A DNA stretch of 64,000 bases from Karstenula rhodostoma CBS 690.94. Taxonomy: Eukaryota > Ascomycota > Dothideomycetes > Pleosporales > Didymosphaeriaceae. The notes beneath the pieces were generated by a model that saw nothing but the letters and a program-made list of their open reading frames with translations, was not told the DNA's origin and made no database searches. The position numbers were made by a program, and so were the translations under genes. The stretch lies in NCBI GenBank assembly GCA_010093485.1, contig MU001503.1, positions 827,132 to 891,131 of the forward strand, in the 5' to 3' direction. Below, in pieces: positions 10,753 to 22,141 of the stretch (its first letter is position 1; each line of letters opens with the position of its first letter).

Positions 10753-13128
10753 ATGAATCCAGAGGACCAACTAACAGCAGAGCCGCCGCCGCCGCCTTCT
10801 AGCAGCTATCTACAGGATGAATCGACGACCGGCCAAATTCTGACGGGCGATATCCGCGACTCCAGTGTGAGCTGGACTCCCATCAATAACCCTGGGCACA
10901 ACAGGGTGGTCGGCAACTCTATTATGGGCGACAGGGTTAGCGATACCGAAGCAGAGCTTCGGGTAGATCAAAACAATGCAATCCATGTCGACACTTCTGC
11001 GGACAAGGTTTACGATACCAGTACCACGCAAAATGTGGTACATTACAAACTCTCCACAGAAGGTCATCCATCCAAAGAGGTTATGCGCAACCACCTGGAG
11101 ACTCTGCTTCCCCGTGAGCTCGTCCAGGATGAGTTCGGTACTGTGGTTGCTACGGAAGAAGTATCGTCACAGCACCTTGCTAAATTGCAAGGAAAAGTGT
11201 GGCGCGAGCTTCCATTGATGGTGGCAATGGCTGCCAATGGAGTTGACGGTGAAGTTACCAAGGAATTCATCATCGCAGCGCAATCCGTGTGTTATATTGC
11301 CGAGCTTCTGTCCAAGAGTATGTGCATATCTGATTGTGTATGGTCTTTTGCTAACGCATGCAGTGAACTTTGTCTTTATCCTTCAGACTCGGACAATGCA
11401 GCCTTGTCACTCCGCACTCTGTCAACACGTCCACGAGAAACTCGAAAAGCCCTACTCAGAACATGAGGTCACGTTGGAGCCACTCGTGGACTGGATGACG
11501 ATCGACCCCGTCGCTGACGTTACACCTCTCTGGTTTACTCTATTTCGCCGAAACAAATCGTTGCTGCACAAATTTGCGCTGACCAACAGCAAGTTCGTTC
11601 CGCGCAAACCCGTGAGATTTTGTCTTGAGTGTTTGTCTTTCATTGCAGAAGAGCGCAACTTGGTTTGGTGCATCATCAAAGAGGAACCGGACATCATCTA
11701 TGCTGATGTGCCTATGCCTTGGCCTATGGCTGACAGCAATAACGACGGACAAAAGAGTGAACATAAAGGCGGCAACAAGAGTGAAGAGCCATGGTCAAGC
11801 GACTCCGACTCGTGCACCTCGGAAGAGACCGTTACTACGTCAATGCCGGCGGCGGAGCACGAACCTGTAAGTGCACTACTTGAGGTTGAGTTAAAACATG
11901 CTAATTGTACAAGCAGACGATCCCTAATGTCGATGGGCCCTTCGATCTTAAACCTCGCTTCAGAAAGTTTGAGATCTGGCGCGACAACTCGACTCAAGCA
12001 CTTCAACTCCCTCTTCGTGCGGCCAACCAAACTCATCCTTTCGCCTTGCAGGAGCGACAGCGTACAAATATGACAGGATGGACTCCGATCAATGCACCGA
12101 ACGCGTCAACAACTCCCTCGTCATACGAGCCCGTTCAACTATCTGTCGACTCACACATCACTTCACCCATGACCCGATACAAGATGGACCCTCCGGCTGA
12201 TATACCTTTCCAAGGTACTTTTGCCATGTCTGAAGCGGAAAAGTATCCGGCAGCCCGTGCTGGGTTTCCAAATGGACCCGCCCAGGAGTATCAGCACAAG
12301 CCAGGTATATCCTTCAGAGCGGCCCCAATGGAGGACTATGGCCCCATACATGTTGAACGGCCCATTGCAGACTCGGTATACGAATCGCAAGCAGATGCGG
12401 ACGGCAGCACAGATGAAGAAGTATATAATGGAAACGAGCGTCACTTTGGAGACGAGCTTGATCCAAATCTCGACACTATCGTTCGGGTTCAAGGCGATCC
12501 TTCATTGGAGCCACTACCTGATCTGGAGACTACCGAGTCCGCTATCGAGCCTACCGAGTCCGACCTTGGGACTACCGAATCCGATATCAATATTCCCGAG
12601 TCCAACCCTGAGGCTGCCGAAACCCTAGCAGACGTCGCGGCACCTACTCTTCACACGCCTCACAATGCTTTCAAACATGGAAGTTACACATGGCCAGCTC
12701 CGAAGGAATCAGCTTCGCCAATACCAGCTAGGCCTGCCCCAGGATTTGACATCACCCCCGAGAACCTATACCCTCACCCCAACCAGCTAATATGTTCATG
12801 CAGGGGGCCTGCAAAGACTGAAACCGTCCGGATAGTGCAGTGCAGAAACACTGAGTGCTTCGTCCGTTGGTACCACTATGCATGCCTCAAGGACAAGAGG
12901 GAGAAAGGTGTTGCCCGCTTTGGAACGCTACTGTGCGAATTGTGCAAGGGTGAAGAGTATTGGAAGAAGGCCCAGGGTGTGACGGATCTCAGCATGCCTT
13001 TCTCCCAGAAGGAAGTCGTGGATGGAATCATGAACCAGTTCGGCACGAACGGAGCTGGTGACCCATACGGCTTGGGCGGTAGCAAGGTCCACGATCATGC
13101 AAATGAGGTGAATGAGACGGAGAACTAG
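10753..13128 (+). CDS. PHD-finger protein, otherwise unplaced
   Basis: Exons 10753-11317, 11364-11866 and 11917-13128 (introns 46 and 50 bases) give 759 residues. Near the C-terminus, residues 649-699 form a PHD-type zinc finger: C649-S-C651, C665-x4-C670, W674-YH676, C679, C696-x2-C699. This C4HC3 pattern with the ICxC opening is typical of readers of histone H3 tails, so a chromatin role is the reasonable inference. The central part has a region rich in short acidic TES/PTES repeats (about residues 560-590). A phrase WTPIN(N/A)P occurs both near the N-terminus and near residue 410, suggesting two related segments or a past fusion. The N-terminal 350 residues (KVWRELPLMVAMAANGV, helical, with FCLECLSFIAEERNLVWC) match nothing I know. 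Confidence 0.85.
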
Positions 13129-13806
13129 CGGTGAATATTAGGATGGACGGATCAGCGGCATGGTTGAAAGCGGAGGCATAGCGTTTCGCTGTAGTAGATT
13201 ACTACAGCACCTGGTCAAGTTTGAGTATATCAAGTTGACATAGGAACACTTGGCGCTTACATGAACTACTACGGGTCTCTCCCATAGTTCAATATAATAC
13301 TTCCGCTTCGATGTCAGACATGAGTTACGAATTTTTTCAAATAACAACGCCAGAGCCGCTTACACCAGGCCCGAGCCTCCTGTGGTATACTCCCGTAACA
13401 TCTGCACCAAGATCTCCGGTCCACGGTTCAGTGAGTGATATGCCCACAAGCCCACCATCTCTACTGCAGCCCTAGGCAACAATAGTAGAGGCAAAGCAAA
13501 CTTCTTCCTATGAGCACTCTCCATATTTGTGGTATCGACGCAATACAATGGCATTAAGCACAAAACGAGCGATCAACAAAGCGCGTCGTCCACGCAACCC
13601 CGACATTCAAGAGAACAATACTAACAGTGACAACCACCGCCCTCACCACAAAAAAGACGTGCGCATCACCTAAACACTCGCAAATACAGCCTAGTGATAC
13701 ATACGCCTAGTTCCCGCAATCTGCCGCAGAGCCGCATATAACCCCAAGAAGTCACTGTCCTGAAACCCAATACACTGTACATCTCGGCTGGTACACCTCA
13801 CACACC
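13129..13806. other. Intergenic, 678 bases
   Basis: 3' UTR of the PHD gene, then the promoter of the small CaaX-protein gene. No other gene supported. Confidence 0.6.
13735..13741 (+). promoter_or_regulatory. TATA-like box of the CaaX-protein gene
   Basis: CATATAA, 66 bases before the ATG at 13807, a normal spacing for a single-promoter fungal gene. It supports the upstream ATG rather than an internal start. Confidence 0.5.
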
Positions 13807-14138
13807 ATGTTGTTGAGATTTTGGCCACTCTTCGCGCTTCTCGCGCTCGTCGTCATGGCTAGCCCCATTGCCAACGCTGACGCCAGTCTTATACCCACCC
13901 CCAGCATTAACGACGGTAAGTCGCCCCGCTCTTCCAAACTACAACCCCACTAAAAACATCCACAGAACCCAGCTTCGTAGCCCGTGCGCCTATGAAAGAG
14001 TTCACGCAGAACCTAGATGTGAACCACCCCGGGCCGGGAGGCCATCAGGAGAAGGGAGGTCCGAAGGAGCAGTCTGCGATCGATAAGGCGGCTATTGCTG
14101 TGGCTAAAACGGGCGGACTTGATTGTGTTGTGATGTAG
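13807..14138 (+). CDS. Small leader-bearing protein ending in a CVVM CaaX box; candidate pheromone-like precursor
   Basis: Exons 13807-13915 and 13966-14138 join across a clean 50-base intron (GTAAGT...CACAG) to give 93 residues. Residues 1-24 form a hydrophobic leader (LLRFWPLFALLALVVMASP) with an A-x-A-like cleavage site (ANA-DA). The middle is polar and Gly/Pro/His-rich (NHPGPGGHQEKGGPKEQ). The last four residues are C-V-V-M, a classic farnesylation box, and C90 is the only cysteine in the protein. CVVM is the ending of a-factor-type pheromone precursors of filamentous ascomycetes, but those are short and lack a leader. Translation from the internal M46 would give a leaderless 48-residue product closer to that type. 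Alternatives: a secreted peptide whose ending is chance, or a tail-lipidated membrane peptide. Function is not established. Confidence 0.7.
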
Positions 14139-14485
14139 GGGAATTCATGAGGAATAGTGGATGCGTTTGATGGAGAGATGGCGATGGTGTGAGGTACTGG
14201 GTGATTTGAGTTCTTTTCTGTTTGTGCTCTCCGGCTTATTTTCTCCTCGTCTTTTTGTCTCCTGGTCTGCATTGAGTATATCCGAGGGTTCCTAGTTCGC
14301 TGGATGTATGTTGTTCGTGTATGTCAATTGAATTTGAGAATGACATGTCAAGTACATGGACGAAGAAACACAAGTCAACGCGGTTGACGAAGCAAATGAT
14401 GAGCGTCGCTAAGCATCACCCGTCAATCCGGTATGCAACGTATCGAATGAATGAAACAACTCGCTCTCGCTGGCTACGCTAACAA
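14139..14485. other. Convergent intergenic, 347 bases
   Basis: 3' ends of the CaaX-protein gene (+) and double-BTB gene (-). Nothing else seen. Confidence 0.6.
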
Positions 14486-17067
14486 TCAACTCCCCAAGAA
14501 CCCGCGCCCTTGATTCCGTCCCCTCTCTCCACTGTACCCCTCAATCCGGACACCACAAAGCACAACCATCATCTTCGTCGCTTCTCCATCCACGTTCTCC
14601 ACACGTATCCTCCAATGCGCTCTCTTCACTATGATGGTCTCCTCTAATTCCTCTCCATCTTTGACAGCGATATCGCTGTGACGTGCTCCGCCCCAGATCC
14701 ATTCACTGGTACTGGAGCCTACACATCGCTCATAGTGTCCGCTATCCTCTGACACCCTGCTCCGCTTGGAGCGACGCTCGCCGTCGCTGCGTCGGATGCC
14801 CACGCGACCTGTTTCAGCATCAAACGCTAACTCGGCAGGCGCATGGTCTATCTCGAGGTAGCATTCTGGGTCAAGTCGAACACGCACGCGGCGTTCGCTC
14901 ACGCCCGAGTTGGCGGGCGAAACTGGCTGCGCGGCCACACCGCCACCAGACTGCATCATCATGAGACCAAGCGGCTGCGTTGCCGGAAGTCCCATTTTCG
15001 ACGCTATTACAGAGAATAGCGATGTGATGCGTGCGAGCACATTTCCATGGAAGGTGGCCCTCAAGTTGAGGGTGATTGGCTCTGTAGAAGATGTCGCCCT
15101 CGGGGGGTCTACGGGAAGGTGCAGCGTGGTCGATTCGTTCGATGACAGCTCGAGGATAAGGATGTTGGTACTGGCGTGGTCGTCGGTATACGGGCGCGCG
15201 TACGAGACTGTGCCAGCTTTAAATTGAGAGCTGCCAAATGAGGGAGACGGGCTTGTTGGCTTGCTCGATGGAGCAGGCGATATGCCCAGCTGCGATGGAG
15301 CGTTCGAGCCAGAACTAGAAGCAGGGTTGCTCGATAGCGTATCTGGAGTGAACGAAACTCCAGATTGCCGTATGTCGTCGAGTCTGACCAAGATCTCAGA
15401 TTGTCCTCTCCGTAGATTGTAGGACGTTTCGCAAGGTATGAGTCTCTGTTCCAGCCCTCTCAGATGGAAATATCGCGCATCTCTCAGGAGCTGCGATCTA
15501 TGCACATCGTTACGGATGTCCACAGGATATCCTTGAAGCATTCTGACTAGTTCTCCAAACGTCTCTCCGCTCCGATTTGGCACTGAAGGCGGATAAATCG
15601 ATGGCGGCCGTAGCAGCGCATTGCGATCAAGCCCGGGAAAGACTTCTGTTGGCGTAGAAAAGAATTGCGCAAAGCCGAGGGAGAAGTAATTTGGACTGTC
15701 GCCAGGCGATGAGAACAAGTCACGCGGAATCTGGAACGGAACGCCACCGATGCGGATGAAGATGTCAGTGCTAAAAAGCTGTTTTGTCAGGCGAGGCACT
15801 ACGCGGAGTCAGTAACGTTGGCAAGCGGCGTCAAAAACAGTGTCAGGCTTACGTGAGTAGAACTGCGCATCGGCGAACAAGCGCACGAAATGCTCGCCAT
15901 CGCGGGGGCTAATATGGTACCCCTGCAAATGCAGGGCAATGTCACGAAAAGTATCGGGGTCGCGATCGATGTACAACGTCCTTATGTCACCAGCGCGACC
16001 TTGACTGCTGTGGATCTGCTCGCCAAAGTACGTCGAGAAGTATGAGGGCGCTCTTGCAAGTTAGTTTGTGCTTAGCTTTACTGAACGTTTGTGTGATGCT
16101 CACCATCCGATGAAATAGACGCTCCAGAGAGTCTGAAAAGCTTCGACCCAATCTGTATTGGAAAGACCTTACCCGAAGGTAGTGTGTCCACTCCTCCACG
16201 CGATTCTGCGATGCGCCGGGGTGTTGAGACGTCAATGACGCGGCCCTGCGGCCCAGTGCCTTTGCTTGGCTCTTTGCGCTTCTGTGCCTCACTGTTCAGC
16301 TGAGCGGTGCTTTCGAGGACTGCCGGTGTGGTCATGAAAGCGGAATGAGCGCGCGACTCGGGCGCAGTGGCCGTGGCGACGACTGGAGAAGCCGCAGAGG
16401 TTATAGATGAGGCTCGCGACTTGGACTGTCGCTTGGCCGGGTTCTCTTCGACCGGCCCATTCACAGCTTGTATGCCAGAATCAGGCTCCGAGTCCGCCTT
16501 CCTCTTCATGCCCGCTTGGACGGAAAGTCGGTGGGTCGGCCTCGGAGGCGGCAAGAGTGGATTCTGAACCACGGCAGGCTGCGCAGAGGAGGGTTGTGGC
16601 GGAGACTGGTGAGTCGTGTTGGTGGTCGCGACTGGGAATGGGATGCTGTAATGGTCCTTTGGGGCCTGCTGGGTCTGCAGCTCTTGGACAAGTTCGCCTT
16701 GAGGTTCGTAATGGGGCGTATGATGGGTGAAGTCAATCGTGTTCCCCCAATCCCATACCAGCGGGCCCCCAGGACCGAAGCCGTAGCCACCAGCAAGCGG
16801 TAGCGAAGCTCCTGGGTGCGGCGCGCCAAAATCCGAGTAGGTCAATGATTGATCCAGCGCGGAGTCTTGAGTGGGCGTTGTCGGCGCAATTGAAGCATTT
16901 GGAGGTGGGTGCGTCGCATAACGTTGGTGTGGTTGGTGAGCGAAGACGGGCTGGAAAGCTGGGGCTGGAGCTCCCTCTGCTCCACCGAACGGGTGGGCGC
17001 GTGCTTGGTCAGTGCTTTGAAATGCAGCGTCTTGAGAGGTTGTGCGGCCGCGCTGCTGTGTAGGCAT
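14486..17067 (-). CDS. Fungal double BTB/POZ-like domain protein
   Basis: Exons 17067-16104, 16050-15853 and 15798-14486 (introns 53 and 54 bases) give 824 residues. The first 300 residues are low-complexity and Gln/Pro/Ser-rich with a basic stretch (RKADSE, AKRQSKSR) that could be a nuclear signal. Two related modules follow. Module 1 (about 304-388): VFPIQIGSKLFRLSGASISS..., FRDIALHLQGYHISPRD, DAQFYSLPRLTKQLF. Module 2 (about 393-500): IFIRIGGVPFQIPRDLF..., FGELVRMLQGYPVDIRND, DARYFHLRGLEQRLI. The pattern fits the BTB/K-tetramerisation-like fungal family that includes yeast YLR108C/YDR132C. The C-terminal third carries a conserved beta-rich domain (WRIRVENVDGEATKMMVVL). Such domains mediate dimerisation or cullin contacts; a specific role cannot be inferred. 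Confidence 0.85.
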
Positions 17068-17719
17068 AGAAGCGGATCGCCTTTGGAGAACTGCCTGCGC
17101 AGTCGCAGCGTGGGACGAGGGGACTGTAAGCAGCCCAGAAGAATGCTCCCGAGGATGGCTGATGGAAGGATGAATGAGTTGCGCGTGTACAGCTTTCGGA
17201 ACGCGTGCTGGAAATGGCCTAGTGCAGGGCTTTGGTCAACAACGCTGCGGCGTATGTAATCGGCCCCAAGCAGGTGTGATGGATTGGCGAGGTGCGTCGG
17301 AATTCTTTACGAGGCTGGCCACTGCTTGTTGGTCGGGCGTGTTGGGATGGGGGGCTTTCGTAACATGGCGTCTTGCGCGCCTCCATGAACATATATCAGC
17401 CTCTGCCGTTCTGTGGTGCAGTCGGACGAGGGCGACTTCGGGCGAAGCAACGGGTCCAATGCTTGACGCAACCCCGAGCGGCCCCCGGGTACGGCCGACA
17501 ATCGTCCAGGATGGGGCCTACAACGAACTTACCTTGGCCTCGGCGACGGTCAGTCGGCCATGTCTCATCGCTGACGTGAGTAGTGCAACGCCGACAAGCT
17601 TCGGGGGCCATCACGCTACATTGGCGTGGCAGGCGGCAACGTTAGGAGATTTTGAACGACTTGAGTAATCTACGCTGCTATCGATACATACAGAAGCAGT
17701 CCAGGTACCAGACCAGCAG
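17068..17719. other. Intergenic, 652 bases
   Basis: Promoter of the double-BTB gene and 3' flank of the glutathione transferase gene. A plus-strand ORF here has non-coding composition and no domain. Confidence 0.6.
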
Positions 17720-18800
17720 CTACAGCTTGCTTTCTGAGAACGGCACGTACTTTACGCCACTCGCCTCCGAAACCTTATCGCCCGCCCGTTTGTAGCCATC
17801 CCTGCTCTGTATGCGGCGGACGTAGCTATACAGCTTTGGGTAGCTTGTCTCGTTCAGCTTTTTGAACAGCACTGCTGCTTCCAAAACAAAAATCATCATA
17901 AAGTCGGCCCCCGTAAGGTTGGCACCACACAGGAACTCGCTATCTGGAGATTCTGCGAGAAGAGCCTCCAGATAATCAAGGTTTAGCTTCAGCTCTGCGA
18001 GTGTGAAGTTGTTGTCAACCATATCCGCGATCTTCTTGGTGATGAATTTGAGGAAAAATGGTACAGGAGCCTCGCGTATGTTGTGTGTAAGAAGTCCGGT
18101 GAAGAGAACAGGCATGAGGGAGCCTTCGGCATAATGCATCAAGAACTAAAAAGACATTAATCGTGCAAATCATATTCAAGTGTCGCAAAAAGATCGCCAT
18201 TGGACTGCGTTTAGACCCAAGATCGGTAGTCCGATCTTGTCGCGGTCGAGCTGTACGCTCGGGAGTATTCAAGCCAGACGGGCCCACAGCAAACGAAATC
18301 GCACTTACACGAAACCGCAACCATTCTTTGGTTTCCGCGCTGATCAGCCCATCGTTTCCGTCCGGATAACGTTTTGGGATAAGCTGCTGGCCGAAGTGGT
18401 CGGAAACATATTCAACTATTGCGGCCGACTCTGCTAGGACCAAAGGCTTGTCAAGGCTCGGTGCCTGGATTGAAATTACTGGTGACTTGCCGAGAGGGTG
18501 AACTTGCTTCAGCTCCGGAGGTGAATGTTTGTCTTTCTGTCTCAGGTAGACTTTGATGTCATAATCGAGATTGAGCTCCTCAAGCAACCAGACAATGCGT
18601 TGGCCGCGAGACTCATTCAACCTGTTGCATTTGTCAGCATCTCACGCGGAGCTGACGATTATAGAATTGTGCATGCGGCTCTTGGGTTACGGCTCTTGGG
18701 TTACGGCACTTGAGCTGCACGATGATGGCGCGAGCGACGGCGAAACTTACCAATGCACCGTCAACTTTACACCCTGACCAGCCTTAGCGACTGTAGACAT
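17720..18800 (-). CDS. Glutathione S-transferase (GTT1-like) with C-terminal SKL peroxisomal signal
   Basis: Exons 18800-18751, 18621-18309 and 18145-17720 (introns 129 and 163 bases, long for this locus) give 262 residues. The N-terminal thioredoxin-like domain reads LTVHWLNESRGQRIVWLLEE...HPLGKSPVI...LAESAAIVEYV, with the glutathione-binding S-P-V and E-S-A signatures. The C-terminal helical domain starts at WLRFR/FLMHYAEGS. This is the arrangement of yeast Gtt1-type transferases. The protein ends FSESKL-stop: SKL is the canonical PTS1 tripeptide, so the enzyme is probably imported into peroxisomes, where it could detoxify lipid peroxidation products. The first exon is only 17 residues. The first intron contains a 14-base tandem duplication. 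Head-to-head with the complex I subunit gene. Confidence 0.9.
18677..18704. repeat. 14-base tandem duplication inside a GST intron
   Basis: GGCTCTTGGGTTAC occurs twice in a row, within intron 1 of the glutathione transferase gene. It helps explain the unusual intron length (129 bases). Confidence 0.9.
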
Positions 18801-19458
18801 ATTTGCTACGCAGAGCAAAGCGATTATCGCGTGTGAGTCGGTCGGATGGCAATCACTGGTAGTGTGGGTAAATGTGGAAAGGGAAGGGAAGGGAAGGGAA
18901 GGGAGGGCGGCTCTAGATGTTCGGCCGATGCGCTACTTGTTGTAGGGCTGGGGAATCGGCGTGGCGGGGACGTTTGCAACGACATCAGACACTTAGCGCA
19001 GCCATTCGTTGCCACCATTGCGTTAGAACTGGGTTTGGCAGCATCGGAGAATCAAGGTACTGTGTAGGCAGAACCGATCCGCGAGCTCGGACGAGCTCCG
19101 AGAGATCGATGCGCGGAGAAAAACGGCTTGTATGGATATCAGTCTCGTACGAAGACAGCGCCGACCTGCAGCAGCAGCCAGGGAGCTCTTTCTGATGAAA
19201 AGTGAAGACGTCGAGATAGATGTCTCCACGCTCGAAGAAGGTCACACTCATTGTATCTTCCATAACAGTGTCGAGGCTCGCCTGTGCGAGTTTAGTACAT
19301 GCTTTAAGAGTAATGCCTGAGACACCCAGTGCCAAGGCTGTTGCTTAGTCACCCATTTTCGTAGACCTCATCGTCGCTCACCACCACAGCACCCAAGCTT
19401 CCCCCGCAGCCACACAACAACCCTCTACACCCGAAATACCGCCTCCGAAACCTTCAAA
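18801..19458. promoter_or_regulatory. Divergent promoter region, GST and complex I subunit genes
   Basis: 658 bases between head-to-head genes. A GGGAA pentamer run lies at about 18881-18903. No gene supported inside. Confidence 0.55.
18881..18903. repeat. GGGAA pentamer microsatellite
   Basis: Four and a half copies of GGGAA in the divergent GST/complex I promoter, about 80 bases from the GST start. Confidence 0.85.
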
Positions 19459-19902
19459 ATGGCGGGATTCGGCCCCCACAACCCTCCAGGTGTGCCTTGC
19501 GGCTCTCCCGCGGCGCAATGGCTCGCAATGCTAACCTTTGTCACAGCGGTCCACCTGGACCCGGCCCTTGTCAAATGGAACCGTACGATACCCCGCAACC
19601 CTTCCGATAGCTTTCTCACTCGCTCGTGGCGATTCTGTGTCAGCCTGTATAGAAGGCACGGACGCTGAGGCTGACGCGGAACAGAGATGACCGTGAACCG
19701 ACACAAGTACTTCCGCTGGACGCCTCGGACTGCCTGGATCACGTTCGCGTACGCCATTGTTGTGCCGGCCATTCTTGGTACTGCTGGATATATGACTGAG
19801 GTGGGTTGCGCCGGCACATATGTCTGGGGCAAGCTAATAGAAGGACAGGGCAAGTGGGACATGCGCGGTAAGAGACGCGGCGATACCATCTCCGAGTTCT
19901 AG
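19459..19902 (+). CDS. Mitochondrial complex I accessory subunit, NDUFB4/B15-like
   Basis: Four small exons (19459-19489, 19547-19582, 19685-19800, 19849-19902; introns 57, 102 and 48 bases) give 78 residues. The spliced product reads LDPALVKWNQMTVNRHKYFR, WTPRTAWITFAYAIVVPAI, then one membrane helix and GKWDMRGKRRGDTISEF. The NPALLRW...FRPTPK...membrane-helix layout of the NDUFB4 (B15, fungal NB5M) family is recognisable, and the length fits the short fungal form. It would sit in the membrane arm of NADH:ubiquinone oxidoreductase. There is no cleavable presequence, as expected for this subunit. The tiny first two exons (10 and 12 codons) would be missed by ORF-length filters; both junctions are phase-consistent. 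Confidence 0.78.
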
Positions 19903-20494
19903 GCGAAAGACTAGGTCCCGGGAGGCAATGAGTGTTGCGTGTACATATATCAAATGCGATCCTGCCTTGATCATAAAGCGTTGGTGTCTTCGCATGTTCA
20001 TTGGGGAATGGACAATGTCTAGTTGGTGATTGTCTTAGAGTGGGAAACGCATAACACGCTGGCAGCTCATATTTCTCCTCGGGACGATACTCGCAAAGAA
20101 GGACTGCCATTAAGACAGAAAGGAGGCTATCTATAAGCGTATGCATGCAGCCAGAATATCGAACCTCAAGTCATGCGCAAGTCCGACGAATCATTCGATT
20201 TCCCCAAAACAAAACCGCTGAGATAACACCAGGACCTTCTTCTCGACCTTGGACTTCAGGGCAAAATAACTCCACCGCCTCCATCGCTCCTTGTACCATA
20301 CTACGTTGAGCCCGATGCAGAGTTGAGGGCTTTTCTGTCCTTGTGTCGCAGGAGTGCTCTCGGATAAATCCTAACGCATGGTGAGTATACAGTTGCAGTT
20401 GGTCGCCAGCATGCCCAGCTAAAGTGGAAGGTCAGGAGTTCGGGGCAACTAGTATGGTAGGTTGCACCTGGAAACTTAAACCTCGATGACATAC
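19903..20494. other. Convergent intergenic, 592 bases
   Basis: 3' ends of the complex I subunit gene (+) and OGFr-domain gene (-). A GTATGT follows the TAG of the latter directly, so a 3' UTR intron is possible. Nothing else seen. Confidence 0.6.
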
Positions 20495-21490
20495 CTAATT
20501 CTGTATCTGTTCAGTCTCCTGCCACTTCTTCAGCCACCTGCACTCTGTGCCATCAGGCGCGATGTGCAAGGGCTCCTGGGCCGCCCTCCTCCAAAACATC
20601 ATCGAGCTCTTGCCGATAGCGATCTTCGGATCGTTGTATACATGGGTGAGCGCCTCGTAGAACGCCTCGCACTGGCGCTGCAGACCCAGCACACGCAAGG
20701 AACGCAGGATACGCGAGATGCGGAGGTGGTTGTGGTCCATCTGAACACACCAATTCTTGGAGCGCTCTTCGAAGTTGGGTCCACGTATGACGTGAAGGCC
20801 ATGGGCACCCGTAAAAGCTACGGATTTCTCGAGCGACTTGGTGTCACGAGGCGATGCAACAGAAGGGTTAGCATTGACAGACGCGGTGGATGCAGCACTG
20901 CCATTGCGGTCCTCAGCGTGCTCTGTATTGACAAGTAAGTAGTGGTCAAAACGAGCACGTAGTCGCCATGGTTATGCGCGAGGTATTCAAGGTACCTTGA
21001 CTCACCTTCGACCTCCGTAGTCTTGCCTTTTTCTTTTCCTTCATCGGCCTGCTTCTTGCGATCTTTTGCGGCTGCATCTTCCTCTGCTTGATTCGTTGAA
21101 TCCGCCGAGTCGAGAATCGCGACAACCTCAAAGCCATAGAACTCCATCATCCTGTCGAAAGCATGGTTTAACGTCATCTGTAGAAGGCCGCTCGAGCGAA
21201 ACTCCTCCATGGTCTTCTTGTCGATGATTGGTGCATTGTAGCTGAACATGGAGCCTTCTGGAAGAGGGAAAAGAATCTGGATATAATCATGGCATCGTTC
21301 TAGCTTGTCGTTGTCTGTTGTCCTGTAGGTTAGCATGTTATAAAGTACTTGGTGTGTTGAAGCTCTACTCACTCCATTTCAACATCTGCTCGAGGGTGCG
21401 CCCATGTGCATCTTTGCCATTGACGTGTGGATTGTAGAAGTCGATGATCGACGGTGGATGGCCGGAGCGTCCGGTAGCATTTGGAGGCAT
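20495..21490 (-). CDS. Opioid-growth-factor-receptor (OGFr) conserved-domain protein
   Basis: Exons 21490-21373, 21314-21006 and 20922-20495 (introns 58 and 83 bases) give 284 residues. The OGFr_N-type domain is split in two: LERCHDYIQILFPLPEGSMF..., HAFDRMMEFYGFEV at about residues 43-95, then DHNHLRISRILRSLRVLGL near residue 210. An acidic/lysine-rich, then Ser/Ala-rich linker separates them. The first intron can use acceptor 21315 (K-W-N-N-D-K) or, with a different donor, 21323; I prefer the former because both sites match consensus. This domain is present in many fungi and its biochemical role is unknown. Residues 250 on (CEAFYEALTHVYNDPKIAIG, FWRRAA) match the conserved tail of fungal members. 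Confidence 0.83.
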
Positions 21491-22141
21491 CCCGGCAGGA
21501 CTTGTTGATAGTGACGTGAATGTTTAGTGCGATAAGCCTCGGTGGGTTAGAAGGTGAGCGAGCGAGCTGCGATCGAGAAGCTGCGCGCTTAAATGTACAG
21601 CAGAGCGATTGACTCGTGGCCTCTGCGTACTGGCCCGTGTATTCTTTTTATTTTCAATCGTGGGAAGTATCAATGCTGAGGAAATGATGACTTCCGCCGT
21701 TATCGTCGAGCGAGTGCAATGGGCCACGAAACGCTGGTTGAGAAGCTGTAAAAATGGCTCACTGGATGCACTTAGGCAACCGAGTGATTTAAAGTCCTTT
21801 CGAAACTGCTGCTGATGTTTGCGATTCCTGTTGTTGGGTGTTCGGGAAGGCATGACCAACGAGGGAAAGTGAAAGTTACACTAGTGTACGTTGGGTTAGG
21901 CAAGGCTAGCGCCTGCACTAGTCCGCGAGAGACATGGCCACGCCAAACACGGCTACAGTGTTTTGTCCCAGTGAAGGGCGATATATAGACCACTACTACT
22001 CAGGTTTATGTTTTAGTACAGTATGATGTAGCTCCACATCTGAATTGAAGGAGACAGGTCACGGAAAACGGATGCATGGTACAACACCTGACACAATATT
22101 TCGCTCGCACGTGGCATTGAAGGGGGAGATAGCAGGCGTAT
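21491..22141. other. Intergenic, 651 bases
   Basis: Promoter of the OGFr-domain gene and 3' flank of the NACHT-ankyrin gene (both minus). Only short ORFs without domains. Confidence 0.6.

Noticed and set aside
17174..17668. 164-codon plus ORF
   Set aside because: Sits in the promoter of the BTB gene with non-coding composition.
21323..21383. Alternative splice of OGFr intron 1 (donor GTAGAG, acceptor 21323)
   Set aside because: In frame but donor weaker; the GTGAGT/CAACAG pair gives a better match to the domain start.
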